From assembly GCA_964612675.1 (NCBI GenBank), contig CAZTDD010000012.1, positions 16,770-80,769 on the forward strand: DNA of 64,000 nt, read 5' to 3'. The position numbers and the translations under genes are program-made. The DNA is from CAZTDD01 sp964612675 (lineage in GTDB: Bacteria; Hinthialibacterota; Hinthialibacteria; Hinthialibacterales; JAKPRU01). The notes under the pieces were generated by a model, which saw only the letters and a list, made by a program, of their open reading frames with translations, did no database searches and was not told the DNA's origin. Each line of letters opens with the position of its first letter. Within the stretch, counting starts at the first letter, position 1. This document shows, in pieces, positions 17,315-25,288 of this stretch.

Positions 17315-19132
17315 ATGTGCCAGGACACACAAAACAACGACCTCCAGGACTGGCTTCGAGTTCAAGCTCTCGATCATGTTTACAGTAATGTTGCGGTGAT
17401 CGATCGCGATTACCGCGTTGTTGTCGCCAATAAGAGTTTCGAAGACACATTTGGATCGTGGCAGGGAGCATTCTGTTACTGGTTATATAAGAACCGGCAG
17501 CAGCCCTGCGAGAAATGTCCCACGCGACAGACCTTCGAAGACGGAAAATCCCGAGTCCGGCACGAAACCGGCGTGGATCAACACGGGAAAATCGCCTATT
17601 ACGTACTCAGGACGGAACCCATCTTCGGAAAGGATGGGAATGTTGAGTACGTCATTGAACTGAGTAACGACATTATCAAGACTCAGGACGTCCATCGCGT
17701 TTATCATGTCCTTTTCGATCAGGTACCCTGTTACGTTCAAATCCTGGATCGCGACCTGAGAGTGGTGCGGGCCAACGAACGGCAGATTGAAACGTTCGGT
17801 GAAAGCGAAGGGAAACACTGTTACGAGGTTTTCCGCAGACGATCTACACATTGTCATCCCTGTCCGGCGCTGCTCGCTTTTCAAGACGGAAAACCGCATA
17901 CGTTCGAACAGACACGAACCACAAAAGACGGGCGGACCGTGCTGAATGTTGTCACGGCCGCTCCGATTTCACTCGGGGACGGGGATATCACTCACGTTTT
18001 CGAAATTGCGATGGACGTTACTGCGGTTCGCAGTCTGCAGAGTCAGTTGAAGAAGGCGACCGCACTCGAGGAAAGTCTGATCGACAATTCCAATGACGGA
18101 GTCATCGCATTTGACGAAAAAGGCCGTGTAACCGTCTTCAACCCCGCCGCAGAGGCGATTCTGAAATGTCTAGCCGGAGAGGCCGTCAGTGGCGGGACGA
18201 TCAAAAAAATGCTCCCGGAAGAGTTCAACGAGGTACTCGAAGGGCAGCGGTCGAGCTGTCATTTCGATGAAACGGTAGTACGTGCGAAAGACGGCGAGGA
18301 AGTGCCCGTTCGATTCAGCGGGGTTCATCTGATGAGTAGCGATGGCTCGCTGGGCAGCGCGGTTTTCTTTCAGGATCTCAGGCCTATCAAAAGCCTTGAG
18401 CTGGAAAAACTGGAAGCGGAACGATTGGCCGCCGTTGGGGAGACCGTGGCGGGACTCGCACACAGCATTAAGAACGTTCTTCAAGCCCTGGAAGGCGGCA
18501 TGTATGCAGTTCGGTCCGGTTTGAAAAAGAAAGACGAAAACCGCATGGAGAAAGGATGGAATGTTATCGAGAAGAACTTTGACAAGGTAACCGGCCTGGT
18601 CAAGGATTTTCTCAGTTTCTCCAAGGGACGACTGCCGGAAGCAAGAGTAGTGAATCCGAACGATCTTGTTCACGAGGTAGTGAATCTCTATAAAGATGTC
18701 GCAGCGAAGTCCAACGTAGAACTCGTAGCCGATCTCGACGAGTCCATCGCACCGGCCGCTCTGGACCCGAGCGGTATCCATACATGTCTCACAAACCTAC
18801 TCTCGAATGCTATCGATGCGTGCCAAATGAGTGACGAAGGGCATGGGCGGGTGACGATTAGGACACAAGAGGAAGACGATGTTCTGCGATTCGAGGTGAT
18901 GGACGACGGCGTCGGCATGGACCATGCAGTAATAAGCAGAGTGTTCACTACGTTCTTTACTACAAAAGGAGGCGGGGGTACGGGGTTAGGGTTATTGACA
19001 ACACGGAAAATCGTTCAGGAGCATGGAGGTTCCATTTCTCTCGATTCCGAACCGGGAGAAGGCTCGGTTTTCCGGATCGAGTTACCGCGAAAGCGGCTTC
19101 CCACGCCGGTGGGCTCGATCCCCGATAGCTGA
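17315..19132 (+). CDS. soluble PAS-PAS-PAS histidine kinase
   Basis: This 605-residue kinase has no membrane segment. Three PAS-like domains are visible at about residues 12-120, 128-245 and 255-370. The first two contain the cysteine pattern CYW...PCEKCP and CYE...CHPCP. The phosphoacceptor is H383 in the atypical H-box GLAHSIKNVLQAL, a form known in NtrB/NtrY-like kinases, followed by an HATPase_c domain with N-box NLLSNAIDAC, G1 DDGVGMD and G2 GGGGTGLGL. Two single-domain response regulators lie just downstream in the same direction and are likely partners. The cysteine motifs suggest redox, metal or Fe-S sensing, which is inference. Confidence 0.92.
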   Translation: MCQDTQNNDLQDWLRVQALDHVYSNVAVIDRDYRVVVANKSFEDTFGSWQGAFCYWLYKNRQQPCEKCPTRQTFEDGKSRVRHETGVDQHGKIAYYVLRTEPIFGKDGNVEYVIELSNDIIKTQDVHRVYHVLFDQVPCYVQILDRDLRVVRANERQIETFGESEGKHCYEVFRRRSTHCHPCPALLAFQDGKPHTFEQTRTTKDGRTVLNVVTAAPISLGDGDITHVFEIAMDVTAVRSLQSQLKKATALEESLIDNSNDGVIAFDEKGRVTVFNPAAEAILKCLAGEAVSGGTIKKMLPEEFNEVLEGQRSSCHFDETVVRAKDGEEVPVRFSGVHLMSSDGSLGSAVFFQDLRPIKSLELEKLEAERLAAVGETVAGLAHSIKNVLQALEGGMYAVRSGLKKKDENRMEKGWNVIEKNFDKVTGLVKDFLSFSKGRLPEARVVNPNDLVHEVVNLYKDVAAKSNVELVADLDESIAPAALDPSGIHTCLTNLLSNAIDACQMSDEGHGRVTIRTQEEDDVLRFEVMDDGVGMDHAVISRVFTTFFTTKGGGGTGLGLLTTRKIVQEHGGSISLDSEPGEGSVFRIELPRKRLPTPVGSIPDS

Positions 19133-19247
19133 ACTCCATGATCGAATGCTATGAAATCCGGATGAGAAATGGTATAAAAGCTAGGGGAGGCGGGAGAGAA
19201 AAATGGCGTTGGTTCTCAGGATACGCACCCTTTAAGGAGGTTTTACG

Positions 19248-19775
19248 GTGTCCCCAAACGGGAAGAAAACTATTTTGGTCGTAGATGACGAACAAGAGGT
19301 CCGGGACTTCTTGACTATGGCGCTGGAAGACGCGGAATTCGATGTAGTCCAGGCCTCGGACGGGAACGAAGCTCTGGAGAAGATCAAGGAAAAAACACCG
19401 GATCTGATTTCACTCGATTTGGTAATGCCGAAGCATTCGGGTGCGAAACTGTACCACGATTTGCAGAAGAACAAAGAACTGTCGAGAATCCCCGTGCTGA
19501 TCGTGACGGGGCACGCCCGGGACGAACTGGGACGAACCGATTTCGAGGAACTGACCATGTCCGGGCCCGGTGTGTACCTCGAAAAACCTGTGAAGCCCAA
19601 AGAGTACGTAAATGCAATTCGCAATATCCTCCATTTGGAAGAGGAAGAACAAGCGAAACCGGAATCCGATGTCGATCAGCTCAAAGACGAACTGAAATCG
19701 CTCGTCGATGAAGCCGGGGAAGATGATCTGAAAGAAGCCATGCGCATTCTCCGAAACAAAAGGGGGCAGCAATAG
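19248..19775 (+). CDS. single-domain response regulator with acidic C-terminal extension
   Basis: The 175-residue product begins at a GTG with the strong Shine-Dalgarno aaggagg seven bases upstream. Residues 1-130 form a REC domain: acidic pair in LVVDDEQ, phosphoacceptor D57 in DLISLDLVMP, conserved Thr in LIVTGHA and Lys in YLEKPVKP. A 45-residue acidic helical tail follows (EEEEQAKPESDVDQLKDELK), with no DNA-binding domain. The tail could be a protein-interaction helix. It is 115 bp downstream of the PAS kinase and is a close paralogue of the next regulator. Confidence 0.9.
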   Translation: MSPNGKKTILVVDDEQEVRDFLTMALEDAEFDVVQASDGNEALEKIKEKTPDLISLDLVMPKHSGAKLYHDLQKNKELSRIPVLIVTGHARDELGRTDFEELTMSGPGVYLEKPVKPKEYVNAIRNILHLEEEEQAKPESDVDQLKDELKSLVDEAGEDDLKEAMRILRNKRGQQ

Positions 19776-19778
19776 GTC

Positions 19779-19871
19779 TTTCGGACTCGATCTCAGTCGA
19801 AAGGAACAGCGGTTTCTTGAACGATGAGACCGAGCGTCACCGGAAACACGGTAACCTTCCGGTTGTCTCAT
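19779..19871 (+). other. two intergenic hairpins between response regulator genes
   Basis: A hairpin with one bulge pairs ctttcg-gact with agtc-gaaag (19779-19804). A nested structure follows: 19824-19830 pairs with 19865-19871 (seven perfect pairs) and encloses 19839-19845 paired with 19857-19863 (seven perfect pairs). Neither is followed by a T-run, so these are more likely mRNA-processing or leader structures of the second regulator than terminators. Confidence 0.45.
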
Positions 19872-19959
19872 GAGCAGCCGAGGTAGACAATAGAACATTT
19901 ACATCAGCAGCGACAAATGCAAAGGCATGTTAGCCGATGATTCCCGTGGAGGATAGAAA

Positions 19960-20364
19960 ATGGCCGAATCGGAAGGGAAAACGATCCTCGTAATTGAAGA
20001 CGAAGACGATGTGGTTCAGTTCCTTGAGATGGTACTTCAGGATGAAGGCTATCAGGTGGTCGCCGCAGCGGACGGAAACGAGGCGATGGAAAAGATCAAG
20101 GAGCAAAAACCGGATTTGATCACTCTCGACCTGATCATGCCGAGCAAGACTGGGATCGGCTTCTACAACGATCTCCGCCATTCCGATGAATACAAAGACA
20201 TCCCGATTATCGTTATTACCGGTGTTGACCGCGACTCTTCCGGGATGATCAGCTTCCGTAAATTTCTCGAAAGCCGGGCCGTGAGTAAGCCTCAAGCGTA
20301 CTTGGTAAAACCGATCAACTCCGATGAACTCGTTGAGACAGTGAAAAACGTTCTGTCCGGCTGA
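19960..20364 (+). CDS. single-domain CheY-like response regulator
   Basis: The 134-residue protein is a bare REC domain: LVIEDEDDV, phosphoacceptor D57 in DLITLDLIMP, Thr in IVITGVD and Lys in YLVKPINS. The insert DRDSSGMISFRKFLESRAV between the last strand pair is longer than in CheY and is shared in length with the upstream regulator (DELGRTDFEELTMSG), so the two are likely duplicates. A ggagg box precedes the ATG. With no output domain it probably works by protein contact or as a phosphate sink for the upstream PAS kinase. Confidence 0.9.
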   Translation: MAESEGKTILVIEDEDDVVQFLEMVLQDEGYQVVAAADGNEAMEKIKEQKPDLITLDLIMPSKTGIGFYNDLRHSDEYKDIPIIVITGVDRDSSGMISFRKFLESRAVSKPQAYLVKPINSDELVETVKNVLSG

Positions 20365-20459
20365 ACCGGCACGGGGCTGACGTAGGTATTTACTCTCTGT
20401 GGCGCTGCTGTCTTTGTCGGGTTGAACCTCCCCCTTCATCGCGATAGCTTGTCCATATT

Positions 20460-20777
20460 ATGAAAAGTATCGACAGTTCTTTCGCCACAAAGATTCCCCC
20501 AGAGGATCTGGAAGCAGCACGGGCGAGTTTGCCCGAATCTCTCCGACAAGTCGACACAGCAGTTCGTATACAGGCGTTTCTGCATTTAACCCGGAGTGAG
20601 AGCCAAGCAAGCGGCGGTCCTTCGACTGTTAGTGTGATTGTACCGTCGGAAGACCTGGAACCCCTCCTGGTATCCGGTTTTGTCCGGTTGGAACATCTCG
20701 TCCCTCTCCAAGATGAACGGCATCTTGTTCTTATCGAGGAGGGAGAGCTTCGCGACACGCTTCACTGCGATTATTGA
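20460..20777 (+). CDS. small uncharacterised protein downstream of response regulators
   Basis: This 105-residue frame is the only open coding frame between the second response regulator and the convergent PL22-like gene. It starts at an ATG without an obvious Shine-Dalgarno. The sequence looks like a folded globular protein: a helical N-terminal half (PEDLEAARASLPESLRQVDTA) and a strand-rich C-terminal half with two related VS-V...LEPLL/LEHLVPL segments. I do not recognise a family. It ends 37 bp from the end of the convergent gene. Its position suggests a link to the regulators, but that is only context. Confidence 0.5.
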   Translation: MKSIDSSFATKIPPEDLEAARASLPESLRQVDTAVRIQAFLHLTRSESQASGGPSTVSVIVPSEDLEPLLVSGFVRLEHLVPLQDERHLVLIEEGELRDTLHCDY

Positions 20778-20814
20778 CAGCATCTATGTGTCGACAACAA
20801 TCGGAACGTGAAGA

Positions 20815-22116
20815 CTACCAATCTTCAGTGCGCCAGCTGTCGGGTAAAACGCCGATGACGACATCCGGATTCCCGCGTTTGTTGGACGTGAACACGACTC
20901 GTGTGCCGTCCGGATTCCAACCGACATGAGGATGGGCACCCGTGCCGTAGGTCCGATGGTTCTGAGTCAGACGCCGTATTCGAGCGGTTCGTGCGCTGAA
21001 GATCGCGATGTCGCCGTGCCAATTGTCTCCGGCTACCCACCTTCCGTTTGGGGCGCCGGATGCATGCCACCAATTGTGTTTCGAAATCTTCTCGGGACTG
21101 CCACCCGGCCACCACACTCCGGGGCCGACGATCCGTGCCTGCCCGGTTGAGAGGTCGAGTACCTTCACATGGGACTCTTCAGCGTGTCCTTCCGATCGGG
21201 TTCCCGAGCAAAATGTCAGTTGGTCTCCAACCCACCAACATTCATGCGTTACCAGTTCCCCTTCGACCTGCGGATAAATCGGCCACGGCTCCCGGCCCGA
21301 TAAATCGACAAGCGTCATGCGCGAATGGATTTTGCCTTCCGGGATTTCCATCGGTCGGTCGGTATGTTCCCGTGCAAACATAACGAGATCCGGTTCCGTC
21401 CAGCTTGCCTGTACATGGGTGATCAGCTCGTTCGACGCTGTCATCTCTTTGTAACTTCCCGTCAATTTGTTCATCCATACAATGTGATATCTCTTTTCCT
21501 CTCCCTCCGTTTGAAATCCAATAACAAGAGCCCTTCCAGTACTATTCTCGTTAATCCCCAGGGACCCGACCATCGTATCCGGAAGCCGTCCGACGAGGCG
21601 TTCGTTGACTTTTACCGTAGATCGTTTTTCCGAGTCGGACGCGGTAACCTCGAAATCCCATTCATAGACAGCTTCTTCGCGAACGAAGTACAGGTGATTC
21701 GTGAATCGTCCCGCTGTCGCATGCGATATCCCGGGATCTTCAGGTCTTTGGAGCCTCACGAGTTCGCCGGTGGATTCAAGGTAACCAAATAATTCCCGCT
21801 TTCCCGTACGATTCGTGGTGAAGAAAAGCATGGAACCGTCAGGCAGCCAGGAGCGCTGATGGAAATAGAGGTTATTGTCTTCCGCCGGGGCCTTGGTCAC
21901 GAAGATCAAATCCGCTCCCGAAGAACGATCTTGAATCGTCTCTCGTTCGGATTCGAAAACCTGACAACTCCAGGATTCGCCCGATATTTCATCCGCCAAG
22001 AACCCTGTTGTGAATACCGATAAACAGACCAGCCACAGTCCTGTGATGACAACGGAACGATTGCTGGACATTTTGGTGTTTTGCTGTTTCTCATACCAAC
22101 GAAATATCGACTGCAT
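20815..22116 (-). CDS. oligogalacturonate lyase-like (PL22) exported beta-propeller
   Basis: The 433-residue product starts at an ATG preceded by ggagg at good spacing and has a signal-anchor near residues 22-42. The remainder is a TolB/WD40-like propeller with repeated D-G-S...FFT, ...LVDLSGREPWPIYP and HVGWNPDGTRVVFTSN blades. Three conserved histidine-bearing segments (SHATAGRFTNH, THECWWVGD, HNWWHASGAPNGRW) match the metal-site layout of oligogalacturonate lyases, which beta-eliminate short pectate fragments. The exported form and adjacent sulfatase fit acidic polysaccharide breakdown. A general TolB-like propeller without enzyme activity is the alternative. Confidence 0.78.
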   Translation of the reverse strand: MQSIFRWYEKQQNTKMSSNRSVVITGLWLVCLSVFTTGFLADEISGESWSCQVFESERETIQDRSSGADLIFVTKAPAEDNNLYFHQRSWLPDGSMLFFTTNRTGKRELFGYLESTGELVRLQRPEDPGISHATAGRFTNHLYFVREEAVYEWDFEVTASDSEKRSTVKVNERLVGRLPDTMVGSLGINENSTGRALVIGFQTEGEEKRYHIVWMNKLTGSYKEMTASNELITHVQASWTEPDLVMFAREHTDRPMEIPEGKIHSRMTLVDLSGREPWPIYPQVEGELVTHECWWVGDQLTFCSGTRSEGHAEESHVKVLDLSTGQARIVGPGVWWPGGSPEKISKHNWWHASGAPNGRWVAGDNWHGDIAIFSARTARIRRLTQNHRTYGTGAHPHVGWNPDGTRVVFTSNKRGNPDVVIGVLPDSWRTEDW

Positions 22117-22155
22117 GGATTATTCCTCCAAATAGAATACTTGGTCTGCCTATGA

Positions 22156-23670
22156 TCATCCGCGATCGTACCCCTTTTTATAGTCCGCGCGGCAAATCAG
22201 CTCTGTTTCGTCCGGGTCTCTTCCGAGTTCACTCACCAGCTTCGTGTGCATGGTTTCGATCCGCTGTTTCTGCTGTGGCGACTGGGCCAGGTTATGGAAC
22301 TCTCCCGGATCTTCGCTCAAGTTGTACAGTTCACGTTCCGGACCGTACTCCTCGCTCATCTGTGTATGATAGACGTACTTATAATCGCCGGACCGCAGCA
22401 TCGCAAAACCTGAAGCGATGTTGTGTGCATAATACTCGCTGATCGCAAACCCCGGCGCGGATGCCTTCGGATCGTCGAGGTAAGTAGACAACGATTGTCC
22501 GTTCCAATCTCCCGGTGTTTCGGCTCCCGCAGCTTCCACCATCGTCTGTGTAACATCCACCAGAGAACATACCTCTTTGCGGCGCGACCCATCATCCCAG
22601 CGACCCGGCCACCGGACCATCAGCGGCACTCGCGTAGCATGTTCGTACATGCAGTTTTTCCACCACATGCCGTGGTCCCCTTTGTTCTCACCGTGGTCTG
22701 TTGTGTAGATGACAAGCGTCGATTCCGCTTCAGACGAATTGTCGAGAGCCGTCATGAGTTTTCCAATTTGATCATCAAACCAATTGACAAAAGCCCAATA
22801 GCACTCCCGCCCGAGTTTTATCTGTTCGGGGGTTGCTTCTGTGACCCCAAAATCCTGCCGAAGGTGCTTATAGTTCGTAACTTGGGTATCAAAGAAGCCT
22901 TCCGGGATGGTAGGCATTGGAATCTTGTCCTGATAGCGATCATAGTACGACTGCGGGACGATCAACGGGAAGTGAGGGGCGAGATACCCCGCGATCAGGA
23001 AGAAAGGAGCATCCTGCTTTTTTCTTTTGGAGAGGAATTCACTGCACGAGCGAGTCACCTCCCGGTCGTGTTCCATGACTCTTGAAGTTTTATCGACACG
23101 AAACTCTGCGGATCGTCCCTTCCAACTCTTCGAGTTTACGCTGGTGTCGTCAGGTTTTCGACGACCGCCTCGTCCTGATTTCTTGCTATCGTTTGTCCAT
23201 GCCGGAAAAAGCTCCTGAAGGCCATGACGGCGCGTGGAGTCGAGATGCATTTTGCCGCTGAGGTGGCAATCGTAACCCGCTGACTTCAGACGTTCTGAGA
23301 GGGTGGGGTAGTCCTCGGAAGGCAACCAACAACTGTTGCTGTACGCCCCTACGCGTGTGCAGTATTTGCCCGAAAGAAGGCTGAGACGGGAGGGAACGCA
23401 TAAAGGCGAATTTGTGTAGCAATTATTAAAGAGTACTCCCCGGTCCGCGAATCGATCCAAATTCGGTGTTTGGATTCTCGGATCGCCATAGCAGCCTGTC
23501 ACGCCGGGATCGTGCTCATCGGAGATAATGAACAGAATGTTGGGGCGCGTATCGCTCGACGCCTGGGCGGATCGGATAAATGCGGGAGCGCTTAGTCCGC
23601 CGATGATTCCGCTTAACCGGCCGACAAAATCTCTTCGACTCATATCTGCGTCTTTGGATTCAACGGACAT
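22156..23670 (-). CDS. Tat-exported type I sulfatase
   Basis: From the ATG at 23670, seven bases after aaggagag, the product is 504 residues. A Tat signal (SRRDFVGRLS plus hydrophobic stretch) precedes the alkaline-phosphatase fold. The formylglycine site is C91 in CVPSR, the Cys-type CxPxR motif matured by an FGly-generating enzyme or anSME, neither of which is encoded here. Metal-binding ISDEHD (D51) and YTTDHGENKGDHG are intact, as are SGKMHL and the GKY element. Such sulfatases desulfate host or algal glycans. It follows the PL22-like gene's promoter side by 39 bp on the same strand and is divergent from the Gfo/Idh/MocA gene. Confidence 0.95.
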   Translation of the reverse strand: MSVESKDADMSRRDFVGRLSGIIGGLSAPAFIRSAQASSDTRPNILFIISDEHDPGVTGCYGDPRIQTPNLDRFADRGVLFNNCYTNSPLCVPSRLSLLSGKYCTRVGAYSNSCWLPSEDYPTLSERLKSAGYDCHLSGKMHLDSTRRHGLQELFPAWTNDSKKSGRGGRRKPDDTSVNSKSWKGRSAEFRVDKTSRVMEHDREVTRSCSEFLSKRKKQDAPFFLIAGYLAPHFPLIVPQSYYDRYQDKIPMPTIPEGFFDTQVTNYKHLRQDFGVTEATPEQIKLGRECYWAFVNWFDDQIGKLMTALDNSSEAESTLVIYTTDHGENKGDHGMWWKNCMYEHATRVPLMVRWPGRWDDGSRRKEVCSLVDVTQTMVEAAGAETPGDWNGQSLSTYLDDPKASAPGFAISEYYAHNIASGFAMLRSGDYKYVYHTQMSEEYGPERELYNLSEDPGEFHNLAQSPQQKQRIETMHTKLVSELGRDPDETELICRADYKKGYDRG

Positions 23671-23931
23671 TGCTCTCTCCTTCCTTCTTGTCACGAGTTG
23701 TTTTTCGATTCTATGTCTTTTTACCGGCGCTGTCTTCAGCACTCCGAATGAGAAACAGCTGCCTCCCCTGTCTTGATTAGAACCGAGTATCCCTTCGTCC
23801 TGCCGTAGTTATAAGGCCGTGTTTCACCTTCCAAGAGTGTGATAAGGTAGGAAGCCGTCTGAGAGATTCTCGTGTCGGATGTCTCAGCCATCCGAGGTTC
23901 ACGGTACACCAATTCAGTCAGGAGTAAGGTC

Positions 23932-25236
23932 ATGGGGACAACAAGCCATGAAGCATTCAATCGCAGGACTTTTTTGAAATCCACAGGCGTCGCGGCCGCG
24001 GCAGTCAGCGCCACAAATTACCGCGCTATGGCCGGGACCGGCCCGAATGAGAAGATCCGCGCAGGATGTATCGGTGTCGGAGGAATGGGAACGAGCCGTC
24101 TCAAAGAACTTCTTCGGCAGGATGATGTAGACGTTGTTGCGATTTGCGATGTCGATAGTCAACATGCCGAACGCGCAGCAGCGCTTGTCGAAGAGCGGTC
24201 TCACCTGAAACCGGACCAGTATAAAGATTTCCGCAAAGTATTGGATCGGGACGATATCGATGTAGTGACGGTAACCACGCCCGACCACTGGCATGCGTTG
24301 CCTTTCGTTAATGCATGTGAAGCCGGTAAAGATATTTTCGTGGAAAAACCGTTGTGTCACAGCTTCTTCGAAGGGAAGAAGATGCTGGAGGCGGCGAGAG
24401 AGTATAAGCGTGTGTCGCAAATGGGAAATCATATTCACGCAGGCGAGAATTATCGCAAAGTCGTTCAGATTGCCCGCTCCGGTATCCTTGGCGATATCAC
24501 GCGTGTGCAGGTCTGGAAAACTTCGGGAATCAACGATCTCGGGAAGCCTGCCAACTCGAATCCTCCGTCTTCGCTGGACTATGACTTCTGGCTGGGACCG
24601 GCGCCCAAACGGCCTTATAACCCGCTCCGGAGCCATTTCGATTTCCGTTATTTCTGGGATTACTCCGGTGGAGCGTTCGCCGATTTCTGGTGCCATATCA
24701 GCGATATCGCCTACTGGGCGCTTGATCTGAAGGCCCCCCGAACCGTAAGCGCTACGGGCGGACGGCGGCTTGTGGATGATATTGCTGAGACTCCGAATAC
24801 TCTTGAAGTGATCTACGACTACGATGGAATTCCTCTCGTTTTTACATTGAATCCGACCGGGATCCCCGGATTTCTTCACATGGGCGGAATCGGCTGCATG
24901 ATCCAGGGAGTTAAAGGAACCCTCGTTACGAATTACAGTTCTCACGAAGTGTATATCGACAACAAAAAGGTCGAGGATCCGGATCTTGGCAGCACTCCGG
25001 CGCTGGAACCCTCTCCGGGCCATATGCGACAGTTTCTGAACTGCGTCAAAACCCGGGAAGCGCCGGACTGTAACGTGGAATACGCTCAAAGGCTCGTGAA
25101 AGGTATGCATCTCGGCCTGATTGCCTACAAGCGAGGCGAAACAGTCACATGGGATGACGAAAAGGAGCGTTTCATTCGCGACAGCCAGGCAAACCGGATG
25201 CTCCAGCGGCGATATCGCAGACCGTGGCGTCTGTAG
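23932..25236 (+). CDS. Tat-signal Gfo/Idh/MocA family oxidoreductase
   Basis: The ATG at 23932, preceded by aggag, gives 434 residues with a Tat signal (NRRTFLKSTG and an Ala-rich stretch). The NAD(P)-binding Rossmann fold begins IRAGCIGVGGMGTSRL, with AICDVD at the end of strand two and the TTPDHWHA motif; the family lysine is in FVEKPLCHS. The C-terminal dimerisation/catalytic domain includes GGAFADFWCHISDIAYWAL, where Asp-x-x-His provides the catalytic base typical of this family. Members interconvert sugar or inositol hydroxyl and keto groups; here it is exported. It faces the sulfatase divergently across 261 bp and heads the beta-helix/UroD block. Confidence 0.92.
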   Translation: MGTTSHEAFNRRTFLKSTGVAAAAVSATNYRAMAGTGPNEKIRAGCIGVGGMGTSRLKELLRQDDVDVVAICDVDSQHAERAAALVEERSHLKPDQYKDFRKVLDRDDIDVVTVTTPDHWHALPFVNACEAGKDIFVEKPLCHSFFEGKKMLEAAREYKRVSQMGNHIHAGENYRKVVQIARSGILGDITRVQVWKTSGINDLGKPANSNPPSSLDYDFWLGPAPKRPYNPLRSHFDFRYFWDYSGGAFADFWCHISDIAYWALDLKAPRTVSATGGRRLVDDIAETPNTLEVIYDYDGIPLVFTLNPTGIPGFLHMGGIGCMIQGVKGTLVTNYSSHEVYIDNKKVEDPDLGSTPALEPSPGHMRQFLNCVKTREAPDCNVEYAQRLVKGMHLGLIAYKRGETVTWDDEKERFIRDSQANRMLQRRYRRPWRL

Positions 25237-25288
25237 ATTTCCGCTGCTCTTTCAAATTTGAATGAACAAAATGGAGGTAATTTCCTCT

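Noticed and set aside
23914..25110. 398-residue minus-strand frame opposite the first Gfo/Idh/MocA gene
   Set aside because: Shadow frame; the plus strand has a clear Tat signal and Rossmann fold.
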